A stretch of 62,000 nt of DNA from Glandiceps talaboti (GCF_964340395.1 NC_135560.1:24159175-24221174), one strand, 5' to 3'; counted from the stretch's first letter, positions 31,986-44,584 are shown. The notes: a model not told the origin generated them from the sequence alone. Numbers and translations: made by a program.

Positions 31986-32653
31986 ATGACTTTGACTAGA
32001 CGTAGTGAATGGAGATGATTGTAGTAATCTTAACTGGGATTGAATAGGAACTAGACTACCAATTTATAAACAAAAGATAACATAAAGGACAAGTCAGTAG
32101 ATATCAAAACAGTAAATAAAGCAAGTGAATCTTCTCCTTGATCAGATCGTAATCAGATTGACTAACATATAACATTTGATTTTAGCACTGTAGAAGTGCT
32201 AGGCACAATACTCTCAAGAAACCACAAATATCTGGCAAAATGAAATTGGAAACAGGAAAGCATTGAACACTCTTTCCTTTCTTTCAGATGTCAAGCACAG
32301 CTGGTAATCATTATTCAGTGAATGACAATCATTGAGGAATGTAGAGCTTCCGATATTGGAAAGTTATCATGTTTAGTCATTCCATACATGTGTGCAGGAT
32401 GTTGAAATTCTACTTGTACACTATTTTGTTGTATGAGAATAAAATGGCTTATTATAATTTGATTAGGGTTAACAAATTAGATAAAGAGATCAAATAAAAT
32501 AAAATAATAATACAGTTCAATGAATTATCTGGTCATACAATAGAATTTATATGATACAATAACATAACACAATAGTATCATATAACTCAACATAACATGG
32601 TACAAAAACGAAACAATACAGCACTTGCAAGAAATCATAGTCATGTGATGCAT
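31986..32653. other. Non-coding stretch, nothing recognised
   Basis: AT-rich sequence between the LINE remnant and the ACAAT tract. No gene seen. Confidence 0.5.
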
Positions 32654-32721
32654 TACAATACAATACAATACAATACAATACAATACAATACAATACAATA
32701 CAATACAATACAATACAATAC
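32654..32721. repeat. ACAAT pentanucleotide repeat
   Basis: About 13 perfect copies of TACAA/ACAAT. It is flanked by degenerate versions over 32530-32780, which suggests a larger, older pentamer tract. Confidence 0.95.
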
Positions 32722-33016
32722 AGCACATAATATGCAATTGAAAGAAATCGTAGTCTTGCAATACGATACATTATAATGTTACAAATTAGGTGCTGTACAG
32801 CTCAACGTCTAACCATGCAATACATAGAGTAGAGAACAATGGACCCACAGAGGAACAAGGTCACAGCAGCTTCAGAAATATTTGGGAAGTTTGCTTAAAA
32901 TGGATAAATGAAGAATATTGAATAATTTTGCAACTCACATGTATAATATAATACAATATAAAATACAAGAAAATCAACGATGCAATAGAATGCAAAGATA
33001 CAATAGAAAGCAAAGT

Positions 33017-33199
33017 AACACAACACAACACAACACAACACAACACAACACAACACAACACAACACAACACAACACAACCCTATAAACAGAACACAACAA
33101 CACAACACAACACTAAACAGAACACAACACAACACAACACAACACAACACAACACAACACAACACAACACAACACAACACAACACAACACAACACAACA
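33017..33199. repeat. ACACA pentanucleotide (AACAC)n repeat
   Basis: Two blocks of AACAC units (33017-33079 and 33121-33199) are separated by a degenerate segment at 33080-33120. This is a related pentamer family to the tract 0.3 kb to the left. The open frames are repeat translations. Confidence 0.95.
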
Positions 33200-34199
33200 G
33201 AAAACTTAAATCAGTGGAGAATGAGTATGTAAAACTGTAAGCTTTCTCCAAATACTTAATTATATTGCAACCACTTTGTTTATTTGAAAAAGTCCATGAT
33301 GAAGTCATCCTAAGTGACATCCTAATGTACATCCCCACCCATGTACTTTTTAATTACTTATGTATGTAATATACTTTTTTTTAAATTTGTTTTCAAAATT
33401 AAATATATGATACTAGAGTGTAAAACTTGCCTGTAATAAATAAAACTTTGCAGTATATATAAATATACACACTATTAACTAGTCCCAAGGGTAAATATAA
33501 CACATCTGTTTCCTCAAGGGACTGTGGGTCACTCCAACTCAGTTTGTAACATGATGGTACAAAATGTATGATGTTACTTGAGAAAGATCAGTCAACAGTT
33601 GTTTTGTGACATGTACCATGATAGCCATGTCTTGCATTGCAGCCTGCCTATGGCAAATTATGCACAAATGTACACAGTGCCATAGGGTTGCCATATGACA
33701 AGAACAAAGGTTATTTCTGAAACAAACACAGGAATGTGCAAACCATTAACTTTCAAAGGTTTAACAATTACAATGTCTCCTTTCTGACACAATAGGCAAG
33801 ATCATATTTAGACTGTTGATAATACTAAACATCCATTTGACATGATCTGTAGCCAATAAGGCTGTATTCATCTAGTGTGAAAAAACATGTATGAATGACA
33901 GTTATTTAGATATTCCAGATATAGTATACAAAAGTGTTATTATGAAAATTGTTGACTGCTGAGGACATTTTTTGCATTGAAAAGTGCAAAAGTCATCACC
34001 ATCACCATGTATTGAAAAAATCATTAAGTAAAAAATGGATGAGGTGTGTTCAACAGAAAATGTTACATAGCTGTACTACTTCTAGACTGTAAAGGTCAAG
34101 TTATACAAGGCAATTCATTGAGCTAAGCTCTAAAACAATTCATATCAAGCAACTAATTGCTTTGCGTAGGCACTTAATCGCAGGGCCGTGTGGCAATAC
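33200..34199. other. Non-coding stretch, nothing recognised
   Basis: AT-rich unique sequence without supportable genes. Confidence 0.5.
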
Positions 34200-34590
34200 C
34201 AGGTGTATACAACTGCAGACATATCAAAGCATTGACAATAGAACCTGTTTAAACAGGGAAAGAAAACAAAATGAATTGGATTAATAGCACTTGGCACAGC
34301 ATGTTGGAATAGAAGAGACTTGTATTACATTTCGTGGTTTGATAAGGACAGTTGAAAGACCTCTTTGCATGTACGTTAATTGCCAGGAGAACTTTAAATT
34401 TGTTTGTGAACATGAACTATTATGTACTAAAGAGGCCATACAACTATTGATGAAATGGAATTCAAATCTCTGTACTTCCAACATGTGTGCCAAGTGTTAT
34501 TAAATAAAATCCAATTCAGTTGTGTACTTTCCCTGTTCGCAACAGGTTCTGTTGTCAATAGTTTGATGTCAGCAGTTGTAGCAAAAAAAG
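34200..34590. mobile_element. Foldback element with long inverted repeats
   Basis: The left arm (about 34205-34310) is the imperfect reverse complement of the right arm (about 34480-34585). Matching blocks in order are TACAACTGC, ATTGACAATAGAACCTGT, AACAGGGAAAG, AATTGGATT and CACTTGGCACA with ATGTTGGAA. Weaker complementarity continues toward the centre near 34395. Because of the palindrome, 70-codon frames occur on both strands (34291-34503 + and 34281-34493 -) with similar ends (CAKCY). I read it as a non-autonomous foldback or MITE. Outer limits and target duplication are not clear. Confidence 0.78.
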
Positions 34591-36269
34591 CCGACATAGA
34601 ATTTTCTGCAATTCATCACAAGTTGATGTATTTCCCTGTGTATCCACCTCATTGCATCACAGGCATGTAACCTTTGATGTGTGTTTCTCATGTGTAAAAC
34701 AATGTTCAATGTTATTGCTGCCATATTTTTATTCTAAACGTTCAATTTAGGCAAGTATTTTTTTTATATAATTTCAATTTATCACCATGATTACCACTTA
34801 TCACTGGTATACTATGTTTATGAATGTTTTGTGAATTTCATTTTATTCCTAACTTGAATATAAATATTGATGTTCGAAAAATCAACATCACCATGAAGGA
34901 ACTTTGAACTCACTGTAGATTTACTATCGAGACATCTACATATTTTCAATCATTATATTGGCATAGTAAAAGCATCTTTTCTTCTAAGTTATTTCTGCAT
35001 GTCATTGAAGACTTGACCTTTATAATTGACCTTGTAATCTTTATATGTCTATGCAGGTATCAAAACTTGGCTCAGCGACTTGCCAAGCATTTAATTGCTT
35101 CATGTAAGCACCCAGTCATAGTTGCTAGCCTCGTCATATGTGACTATGTTCAATGTATCACCCTATGTAACTTGGCCCTAAGATACTTCATTTTCAATTA
35201 TGCAATGTTGATTATGCAACCAAAGAAATTTCTAGTAGCCAATCAAGTCTTTAGATTAATTGTATCCAGTCAGACGCATGTAATTGAAACTTTCTCCATC
35301 AATACTGAATCCCTTACATATATGTATATAATATATAAAGAGAGAAACTTGAACCCCACACAATCATGTCGTTCCACTCTCATTGGTTTTCTCTGTCATG
35401 AAAAGGATAGGGTGATGCCATGCTGCATGCATGAGGGTGTCTTGACACGACGTTTCATACGTGTCTGTAAGTGATATCACGATCCTATTTGAATTAATTT
35501 AAAACTTTATCAGCATACTTGTGGTCTGTGAAGATAAAGAGGGACTATAAATAATTAAATGACTGAAAATATGAAATGTGAAGTAAAGTACCTGCATATG
35601 TACACATCAACCATTATGTTTTATGTTTCATACATCCATTAAGTTTTAATGTATGTGTAATAAACTGAAGTATGACTAGTCATTTTACTGCCCCTGGCTT
35701 ATTAATATGCTTCTTTTCCCTCATATTAACTTCGTCAACTTATGTAATAAAACTTTGTATTCATTACAATTGTTCAAATTTTATGACATTTTCAATATGT
35801 ATCAAGGCATAAAGTGAAAGCGATGTTGACTATAAAGAACAGGGTGTCTGTCAGTGTTGTGAATTTTGCTTTGGCCTTCTCTGTCTAACCAAAGTACTTG
35901 TACTGAAGTACAAAACTGTCATAGTAGATGAACTCATTTGGTTATTATTGATTTTTGAACCTGTATATGTATTGTACAAATTGTTGGTCCTCTTAGTTTA
36001 CATATTTATACCTAGCTTTTCATGCCATCAATTATCTCCTGGCATGTTTAGTCATGAAAACCTCACAATAGAACATACATGTAGAGTGGCACTCTTTCTT
36101 AAAATTAAAAAACATACATTTCTATCATTCTGTAAAATAATAATTTTTCTGATATGCAAATTTTTAGAACTCTAAATTCATAAATACAGTATCCATGGCA
36201 ATATACATGGAGCGGTTTACTCTCTAGCCTGTGTATGGTGCATATGGTATATTCTAATTTATATAATCT
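34591..36269. other. Non-coding stretch, one unassigned 153-codon frame
   Basis: The frame at 35013-35474 (+) is the longest non-repetitive one outside the two genes, but its product has no domain I recognise. It is preceded by a possible acceptor (TCTATGCAG at about 35056). I do not call a gene. Nothing else is notable. Confidence 0.45.
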
Positions 36270-36286
36270 AGCTGCCATATCTCTAC

Positions 36287-37200
36287 GTGTGACTAGAATT
36301 ACAAAAAGCTGATAATTAATATGGTTTGAATATCTCCACCCAATCAGCTTGTTCATCAACATGGGACATTCAAATGATAAAAAGTAATATGCAGATGAAC
36401 ACACATTCAAACGAAGTGATATGCAGAGGAACATGTTCAGTTGAAATGGACAAGGTTCTGTACTATTCGTTAATGTGAACTCCTGTGTCCATGTGTTCAT
36501 CTGCATAACACTTCATTTAAATGTGTGTTCATCTGCATAACACTTCATTTAAATGTGTTCATCTGCATAACACTTCATTTAAATGTGTTCATCTGCATAA
36601 CACTTCATTTAAATGTGTGTTCATCTGCATAACACTTCATTTAAATGTGTGTTCATCTGCATAACACTTCATTTAAATGTGTGTTCATCTGCATAACACT
36701 TCATTTAAATGTGTGTTCATCTGCATAACACTTCATTTAAATGTGTGTTCATCTGCATAACACTTCATTTAAATGTGTTCATCTGCATAACACTTCATTT
36801 AAATGTATGTTCATCTGCATAACACTTCATTTAAATGTGTTCATCTGCATAACACTTCATTTAAATGTGTGTTCATCTGCATAACACTTCATTTAAATGT
36901 CCCATGTTGACAAAGAAGCTGATTGGGTGGAACATATGCGGTTGAGATGGACAAGGTTACAGTACTATTCGTTAATGTGAACTCCTGTGTCCATGTGTTC
37001 ATCTGCATAACACTCCATTTAAATGTGTGTTCATCTGCATAACACTTCATTTAAATGTGTGTTCATCTGCATAACACTTCATTTAAATGTGTGTTCATAT
37101 GCATAACACTTCATTTAAATGTCCCATGTTGACAAAGAAGCTGATTGGGTGGAGATTTTCAAATCATATTATTGGTGTGTTTGTAATTCTAGTTACAAGT
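36287..37200. mobile_element. Inverted-repeat element carrying a one-sided tandem array
   Basis: The left end (36287-36380: GACTAGAATTAC, TATCTCCACCCAATCAGCTT, CAACATGGGACATT) is mirrored by the right end (37110-37200: AATGTCCCATGTTGACAAAG, CTGATTGGGTGGAGA, GTAATTCTAGTTAC). The left arm continues with two inverted copies of a ~30-bp unit. The right side holds 13 direct copies (36495-36899) and 4 more (36997-37121) of GTTCATCTGCATAACACTTC-type units, 30 or 32 bp long. The spacer plus array plus inner end is duplicated at about 501 bp (ACAAGGTT at 36450 and 36951). I read it as a transposon-like element whose sub-terminal repeat expanded on one arm only. Confidence 0.85.
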
Positions 37201-38143
37201 GAGGGTATTAGAGATTGAAAGGAATATACAAGATATATGTATCCTCTATTGAAAGTCAAATGTATTGTTGTTGGTCGAAATGATAACAAGTGGCTTTTCT
37301 TATAAGTCGGTAATGGATGACTTGTATGATAGGGAAACACCAAATTTTGGTGGTCACAAATTGCAGTGTATTATTTGCATCAAATTGACTTAGAATACAC
37401 ACTGGGTAGAGTACTTTTATTATACAAAATACATGAATTATAGAGAGAAAAATGTAATGATGGGAAACTTAGTTAGCATACTATACTCAGTGATAGTGAA
37501 TTGGACAATAGGATTAGAAATGTGCATCTTGTACTGAGAGGTTACTTGAATTACTGCCTATTATGTCATCATTTTTTGAAAATATGTAAGCATTTCTGTA
37601 ACAAATTTAGATACAAAAAAACAGGAAATAGAATTTGATAATAATAGTAAACGTTTCTGTAAGATATAAAGAAAACAGAAAAATGTTTTTTTTTTTGAAA
37701 ATATGTAACATGTGTAACAAATTATGAGTGTGATGCTTGTCAGTGTTGTTACTAAGGTTGTGGTACCTTGGTGACAGGAGAAGAAATGTTGTCAAATTGG
37801 CACAATTTCATGTGTATTGCGCAATGCCTGGGAGGTGAAATCTTTGTTAACATCAGAGAATCCATAGAGACATTTACCTTCTTACATGGGTGAAGGTAAT
37901 TCTATAAGTTACATTTGTAGTCTCATTATTCATAGTTGGATGTGAAGTAGGTCACATGTTTGAATAAAGATGATGACTGTGATGTATTGATGTTGGAAGC
38001 AATGATGTGAAATTCTCTGTACACTATACATTGGTATATCTGTACTGGAACACCTTGATTTCAGGGTATTCAGTTTCAATTATATGTTATTTTAGCTGTT
38101 TTTATGTAGATTTCATATTCACAGATGTATGACCATGTACTCG
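37201..38143. other. Non-coding stretch, nothing recognised
   Basis: AT-rich unique sequence between two inverted-repeat arrays. No gene seen. Confidence 0.5.
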
Positions 38144-38555
38144 CCTGTTTGTGGCACTATGGAGATACATCATTAGCTGGTCGATATCTCCCTAGCTGTA
38201 TACCTCTGTTTACTGCACTGTTGAAATACATCATTAGCTGGTTGTACCTCCCAAGCTCTCATTTTGAGGTACAACCAGCTAATGATATATCTCCACATTG
38301 CTGTAAACAGGCTATAGGGCTAGGGAGGTACGACTAGCTAATGATGTATCTCCACATTGCTGTAAACAGGCTATAGGGCTAGGGAGGTACGACTAGCTAA
38401 TGATGTATCTCCACATTGCTGTAAACAGGCTATAGGGCTAGGGAGGTACGACTAGCTAATGATATATCTCCACATTGCTGTAAACAGGCTATAGGGCTAG
38501 GGAGGTACGACTAGCTAATGATGTATCTCCACATTGCCATAAACAGGCTATAGAC
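38144..38555. repeat. 59-bp repeat array with inverted leading copies
   Basis: About five direct copies (anchors GCTATAGGGC at 38311, 38370, 38429 and 38488, plus the part-unit 38270-38310) follow two copies in reverse orientation (38144-38200 and about 38203-38260). At the turn, AGCTGGTTGTACCTC and GAGGTACAACCAGCT flank a 15-base loop and form a perfect stem that extends with TCATTA/TAATGA. The layout, few inverted and many direct units, is the same as in the element at 36.3-37.2 kb. Confidence 0.93.
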
Positions 38556-38690
38556 TACTAAACATTGTATCTAGACTACCAAATTAGAAGTAGTCCAGTA
38601 CACATAGACTACTAAACATTGTATGACTACCAAATTACCTGCAGTCATGGGCACATAGACTACTAAACATCAGATCTAGACTATGACTTA
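38556..38690. repeat. Short diverged repeat, 3 copies
   Basis: AGACTACTAAACAT recurs at about 38553, 38607 and 38656, with partial AGTCCAGTACACATAG-like links. It continues directly from the end of the 59-bp array. Confidence 0.7.
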
Positions 38691-39654
38691 GTATACTCAC
38701 TTTATATGTTGCCAGTAGTCTGTTACATCAATGGAAGTCAACAGAAAACTGTACATGAAGCAGTTCACTTGGCTAAATCCGAGTACCAAGCATAGAAGTT
38801 CAATTTGAGCCCTGAATGCTAAATATAATTTTTGGAATAATTTTGAATCAAGAAAGTACATCTAGTTTGTTGATTCAAATTTACTTGAGTTAATAGTAAT
38901 GATTTGAAGTTTCATAAATATTGAGCTCTCCAACTTTTATTTTTATGAATGCAAACTATAGGATTCACTGTGTAGTTGCTATGTGCATTACCATGTAAAC
39001 CGTGTACATGTATAAAAAATCAAAGCGGTAGAAATGTCTGCCTGGATAGACATCATAAATTTGAGGCATGTGTGAGTAACAGCATGATGAAAGTTAAATA
39101 CAATCAAACATGATTTCAAAATTGACATAACAGATTGATTTGCATTTACCCCCATGCATACTTGTGTGATGACAGCAAACAATTTATGTGAACAAATTGT
39201 GTCTCCATTATTTTACATCCAAATGAATTATGTCTCAAATATTTGAGACATACAATCATGACCATGCCCATAGTTACAATTAAATTATCTTCAGTCGTAT
39301 TAAAATCGACAATCATCTCTTAAGATTCTCACCTTGCAGCTACGCATAAAAACTATAATAGAATAAAACTTCCTGATAATGGAAACGCCTCAGTATTTTG
39401 ATATGATTGTTTATCTATTCAAGTTGTTGGTAAAATAGTAGTTATTTTTATTATTACATACAGATGTGTATACTTGGAGTTGATAAACTTTATATCTCCT
39501 GAGAAGTCAAATGAGGTCAGACTCTCATGGGTTCAGTTATAATGCAGAAGAATACCACTAGTGCCCTTGGAAAATCTGTATTGCAACTGAATTAAAAGTT
39601 TTCTTACTTATTTACAACATGACAAATTTTATAGTTCAACACAGACCAAGGGTT
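38691..39654. other. Non-coding stretch, nothing recognised
   Basis: AT-rich sequence, probably within the intron or 5' region of the TNFAIP8-family gene. No exon seen. Confidence 0.45.
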
Positions 39655-39840
39655 AATCTTTAAGGTACGCGGTGATGGTGCACCATCACACATCGGTCAA
39701 CCCTTTCCCGAGGAGGCCGGTGAGGGCAGCATGACAAGACAAATCTTACAGTCTATCCAAGGGTTGAATAGCAACCACAGTGGTAAGAGGCAAGTGGTGT
39801 ATTAATATCCCTTGGCCACCAACCCTTTAAGGGTTACACA
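39655..39840 (-). mobile_element. Possible tRNA-related SINE fragment
   Basis: A GC-richer block immediately upstream of the TNFAIP8-family exon. On the minus strand it reads CACTTGCCTCTTACCACTG followed by GGTTGCTATTCAACCC, which resembles degenerate Pol III A and B boxes. It also holds the perfect palindrome GATGGTGCACCATC (about 39672-39685). CCAAGGGTTAA-like and TTAAGGGTTA-like ends give weak terminal symmetry. It looks like an old non-autonomous insertion, but the class is uncertain. Confidence 0.4.
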
Positions 39841-39972
39841 ATATACAAAAACTATCCAGCATACCATTATGCCAACATTAACATGTGTATTGTATGTACA
39901 TTTTGTAACTTTCATGTGCATATCCATTAATTTACCTTTTCTCACGATGTTCTATTCTCTGGTTATTTGCAG

Positions 39973-40544
39973 TGGCTGAAGCTGGAGCAGGTTTTGACTC
40001 CAAAGGCTTTGGGCTAAGAGCCCAAAAGAAAATCCTAGGCAAGATAGGTACCAAACGTATGGCCAAAGTGTTTATTGATGATTTAACAGGAGAATTACTG
40101 GATCACACTTATAAACTAACCAAAGAATATACTGGAAACAAGAAAGAGGCAGAGAAGTTAATGAGGAACATTATCAAGATTGTCATTAAAATTGGTATCC
40201 TGTATCGCAATGATCAGTTTAACAAAGATGAACTCATTCTAGCTGAGAGATTTCGTAAAAAGTTTCGTTCTACTATCATGTCAATAATCAGTTTCTACGA
40301 AGTGGACTACAGCTTTGATAGGAACTACCTTGTGCGTTCACTGAACGAGTGTGGTGGCATGCTTCAGAGTTTGATTGACAGACATCTTACAGACAAGTCA
40401 CAGGGAAGAGTGACTTATGTCTTCAATTTCTTTTCAGATGAAGAGTTCCTGGACACTGTGTTTGAGTCTGACAATAAACTACACCTGTATTTAGTCAGGA
40501 TTATTGATGTCTTAAACCGAATGATAGATGAAGGTAGCATTTAA
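39973..40544 (+). CDS. TNFAIP8L: TNFAIP8-family (TIPE) protein, main coding exon
   Basis: Encodes about 190 residues of a tumour necrosis factor alpha-induced protein 8-like protein, close to the usual family length (about 185-205). Family landmarks, counted from the first codon completed here, are AQKKILGKI (17-25), KEYTGNKKEAEKLM (51-64), ILYRNDQFNKDEL (76-88), DYSFDRNYL (112-120), LNEC (124-127), HLTDKSQGRV (138-147) and FSDEEFLD (154-161). The family forms a six-helix TIPE2-homology fold with a deep hydrophobic cavity. It is cytosolic, binds or transfers phosphoinositides, and modulates cell death and immune signalling. The exon starts after a good acceptor (CTGGTTATTTGCAG), so its first two bases, TG, complete a codon begun in an upstream exon: ATG if that exon ends in A, GTG (Val) if it ends in G. 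No upstream exon could be identified. The stop is TAA. The nearest gene downstream is convergent. Confidence 0.95.
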
Positions 40545-42589
40545 TGCCATCACGTTCAAGGACATCACACCGATGTATATGCAGAGATCTTCACAATCAA
40601 ATGTTCTTTAAATTCACATGGATTTTTCTACTCCAAATGTCATGATTAAAGAGACGTGAATAGACTGTTGGCACTTGAGTGAAGCCAATCAAGATTTTTC
40701 ATAGTTTGTGTGATTTTACTTGACCTTGTAAAAATTCTGAAAAACAGCATTATTGGAACCGTTTATTTGGGCATACAATGTACAATCTACAGTGTATGTT
40801 TTGTGAACTGATTATACAAAACTTAACCAAGTAGACTAACAAAAAAGTGTTTATAGCTATGAAATATTACACAACTTAGTGCAAAATAATATTAAATCTT
40901 ACTTTGGTCTGTAGCCAAAATTTGTAATTACTGTTATATACTGATGTGTGAAGTGAAGAGAACATTACAATTATAATAATATTAACTGAATTGCTTCAAA
41001 ATTATTTATTCAATATAAGTACAGATAATTTATGTGAAATTCAGTTACGAAATTAATATAGTTTGTCAACAGGTTCAGTAAAACTAATATTAGAAAGACA
41101 ATTTAAACGGTATAGAAAAGATGTATTGCCTAGTGACATTTAAGAAAACAATGAAATGTTGCAAATATAGCCACATTGTACAAGACATTGTTTGAACTTA
41201 AAGTAATAGATTAAAGTCATTTGTCAGTTTTAAGTCATTGTGTGACTGTCACTATAACTGCCTCAACCCATTTGTATAAGTTCATCGAAATATCTTAACG
41301 TATTATATTCAAACAGGCTATTGATAGCATGTTGAATAACTTATCTATCTCACAGTGACTTGGAAAAGTTGACAGTAATTTTCAATTAATAACTTAAGAA
41401 ATTTGAGTTCTTTTCATAAGACACATTTCTGATTCATCTGTCACTTCTTCTTTCATTTTTATCTGCTACTAGAAAAAAGTAGAATTCCCTTAATTTGTAG
41501 ATTACCTATGTATGATTATGTAGAGTCCATATCTGGCCAATTATGACATCCGTCCTCAGTTTGAAATGCCTCAAAAATGTTAACCATTCCAAAATACAGG
41601 TAACCCAAACCGAGAGATTACTTTCTTAGACAATAACAATTTCAGTCAAAGTATTATCACAAAATAATTCTAGTATAATGATAATATTTTTTGACAAGAA
41701 CAATTAGAATGCATCCTATGTTTAATTGTTCAGTGGCGATATTAGAATAATTCATTTACGTGTATATTGTTTTCATAAATGAACGAACAGCCTGTCTGAG
41801 TGGCATCATTAGTGACCATTAGCATTTGTTTAATATGCTATAGCAACATTGCAGCATTTGTTCGTCTGTTACCAGCCATGCTAGTAAACAGGTAATAAAA
41901 CAAATAGCCTATCAACTGACTCAATTAGTGACACTGCAACATTGTTTGTCACACCAGTAGATAACAAATAGTGTACACATGTCTATCATTGTAATTACTG
42001 ACACCACTTGTGTTCCACATTTTGCAGTCAGTCACCATGCTAGAATCATGATAAGGCAACTATAAAACCTAATCAGTTGTCCACATGCACATGTCTTAGC
42101 AGCATGACTTGTGACTTTGTAACACTTTTTATGATACAACAATGATGTTAACTCACTCACAAGGCCAGTAGACAGGCTAAATTTAGCAGATAATATGATT
42201 GGCTATTGACCTTGTAGACATTAACAGTACTGATAGTAACAAGTAACCTCATGATGCCATTATTCCACATACTAGATAACTTTAAATATTGTGTGATATG
42301 ATAGATGATAAAAACTCTATTATAAAGCTGTACAGTGGAAACTGTCTGGTTGCATACCAAGAAAGATATACTTGGTAATTCTGCAGGACAAATGTTACAG
42401 TAAATGTTGATGTTATTGAATGTTTTAGTTTTTGAGCAGACTTTGTATAGGCAAAATGCATTCCTCTCATTTGAAATGCTTTGGATAAGAGTTCCTTTTG
42501 TACCGACTAGATGTATATTAAAGTTTCAATATTTTATTGAGAAAATGAAAGAAATATTATATCAATATTACTAACTTTTAGGTTTGGGT
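40545..42589 (+). other. 3' UTR and downstream flank of the TNFAIP8-family gene
   Basis: Contains ATTAAA at 40645-40650 and 40891-40896, either of which could serve as a poly(A) signal. The first AATAAA is only at about 41894. I cannot tell where the transcript ends. No further gene. Confidence 0.4.
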
Positions 42590-42835
42590 GACAATGTAGT
42601 TGGTCATTGTGGTCAATAGGGCAATAAATGGCTGTGATTTCATTACTATACCATCGAGAGGTGGGGGTGGCACTGCTTAAGGAACTCTCCATACTTGGTT
42701 CATTTCAATGTAGTTGGTTATTGTGGTTAGGTCAATAAATGATTGTGATTTCATTACTGTAACAGTAATACTATTGAGAGGTGGGGGTGGCGCTACTAAA
42801 GGAACTCTCTCCATACTTGGTTCATTTCACTGTTA
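42590..42835. repeat. Direct duplication of about 120 bp
   Basis: Two copies contain AATGTAGTTGGTYATTGTGG, TGATTTCATTACT, GAGAGGTGGGGGTGGC and CCATACTTGGTTCATTTCA (starts about 42592 and 42710). They differ by small indels. Confidence 0.88.
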
Positions 42836-43379
42836 GTTTCTTTTGTTATTTTTTCAATTTTCATACCCTACATACAGTGTGCTTAGTGAATTGTCCAATA
42901 CAGATCACAATTGACATTTTCCTGAGTTCGATTCATCCTGTAAGCAAGGCTAACAACCTTTATTATCTAGGTGCTGTGGTGCTTTTTGTATTACATTGCA
43001 AATAGTAAAGGTCTTTAGCCTTGTTTTCAAGCCCTCGATGTGACAGACATGGTATTTTCAGTTTGCATATTAAAGACACATTTATGTCAACTAAGGTCTC
43101 CTAGATGACAGGCATGGCATTTTCAGTGTTCATGTAATGTCTACTGTACTGGTAGATGTCAATTGAGGTCTTGTGTTTGACAGATACATGTAGTATGTTA
43201 GTCATTGAGCGGTTCAAATCACAGAGTTCAACATTAGAGACAGGATATCTTAACTCATCACTTGTAATGGGCACACAACTCTATCACCCTGTCAATATAA
43301 GCTTTGTACTCTGTGGAAACCAATATATGCTGTCTTGTTTGCTCTCTGCACTTCCATATTAGCACTTTCAAAATTCCAC

Positions 43380-43800
43380 AAATGTATATCCAGTATCTTT
43401 GATGATTTGATGGACTGCTTGGTTGTGTTATTTTAGATGCTATAACTTTGTATCTCCTATCACTTACATCTAATGATGGAATGGTCTGTTGAGTTATTTT
43501 TTATGCAACAAATTTATATCTTGTATCACTTAGATCTAATGGTGAACTCATCTGTCAGGTAATTTTGGATGTCATTAAATTTGTATTTGGTATCACAGAT
43601 CTTGTATCTAGGGAATGACTGGCAGTGCTAAGGTAATTTTAGATGTCACAAATTTATATTGGGTATCATAGATCTTATAGAGGGATTGACTGGTGTGGTA
43701 ATGGTTAGGTAATTTTAGATGTCACAAATTTATGTGATGTATCACAGATATGACAGTGGAATGATAACTTGCAATGTTAATTTTAGATGTCACAAGTAAT
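43380..43800. repeat. Diverged tandem repeat of about 70-80 bp, 5-6 copies
   Basis: TTTTAGATGTCACAAATTTA-type and GTATCACAGATCT-type blocks alternate from about 43430 to 43800. Copies are diverged. Confidence 0.75.
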
Positions 43801-44580
43801 ACATGAATTATCAAATTGAAATGCAGGAATGATCCATTTAAGGTAATCTTTTAACCTAGTTAGCCTTAAATCTATACATTACAGAAGTAGCATACATCTA
43901 GTGGTTGAGAGATAAATACTATGATAGCGTCTGCTGGTGCACTAGCTCTTGTACGCTATATCTCCAGGAAAGTCCAGTCAAGCTCAGCTTAAATATCATT
44001 TTGGGTAACACTCAAGACAAACAAATTGTTGTAAATATCATGCCAGCATTTCCCCATCAACTCTTGCAGGAAATCCCCAAAATGGCTTAACACATTGCAA
44101 TTCAGTGCAGTAAGGCTTCACTATAAGATTTTAAATTTCAGCAAGTTCCCAAGGTGCTATTTTATCACCAAAAATCACATTTAAATTAATAGCAGTAATC
44201 AATACACATGTAGTAAAGACAGAAGTGTAAAAACTCAACTGAACTTTCCTTTGATTCATTTTCGATAACATTGTCAATGAGACTACCAATCGTGACGTTA
44301 AATAAATTGACACTACCACACAATGTCATGATAGATTTTGTAGATCTATATGTCTGACTGAGATTGGTTTTTCTGTTATTGCTGATGTTTACTGGCAAGA
44401 AATGAATATTACAAGATGTGAGTGTTGATGAAGAGAATGAAATGAGTATGTTGTGTGATAGATGACAAAAAAACCAGGAAAATTTAGATCAATGTTTGCT
44501 GAACAGGACAAGGTTTGAAAATGATGGTAGTTCCACATCCACAGACAACCTATGGTCATGTGGCTAGACTAAATGAAAAA
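43801..44580. other. Non-coding stretch, nothing recognised
   Basis: No supportable gene. Confidence 0.5.
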
Positions 44581-44584
44581 AATC

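Noticed and set aside
35013-35474. 153-codon + frame, longest non-repeat frame outside the two genes
   Set aside because: No recognisable domain, no clear exon structure and composition like the surrounding intergenic DNA. An RNA-seq match would change this.
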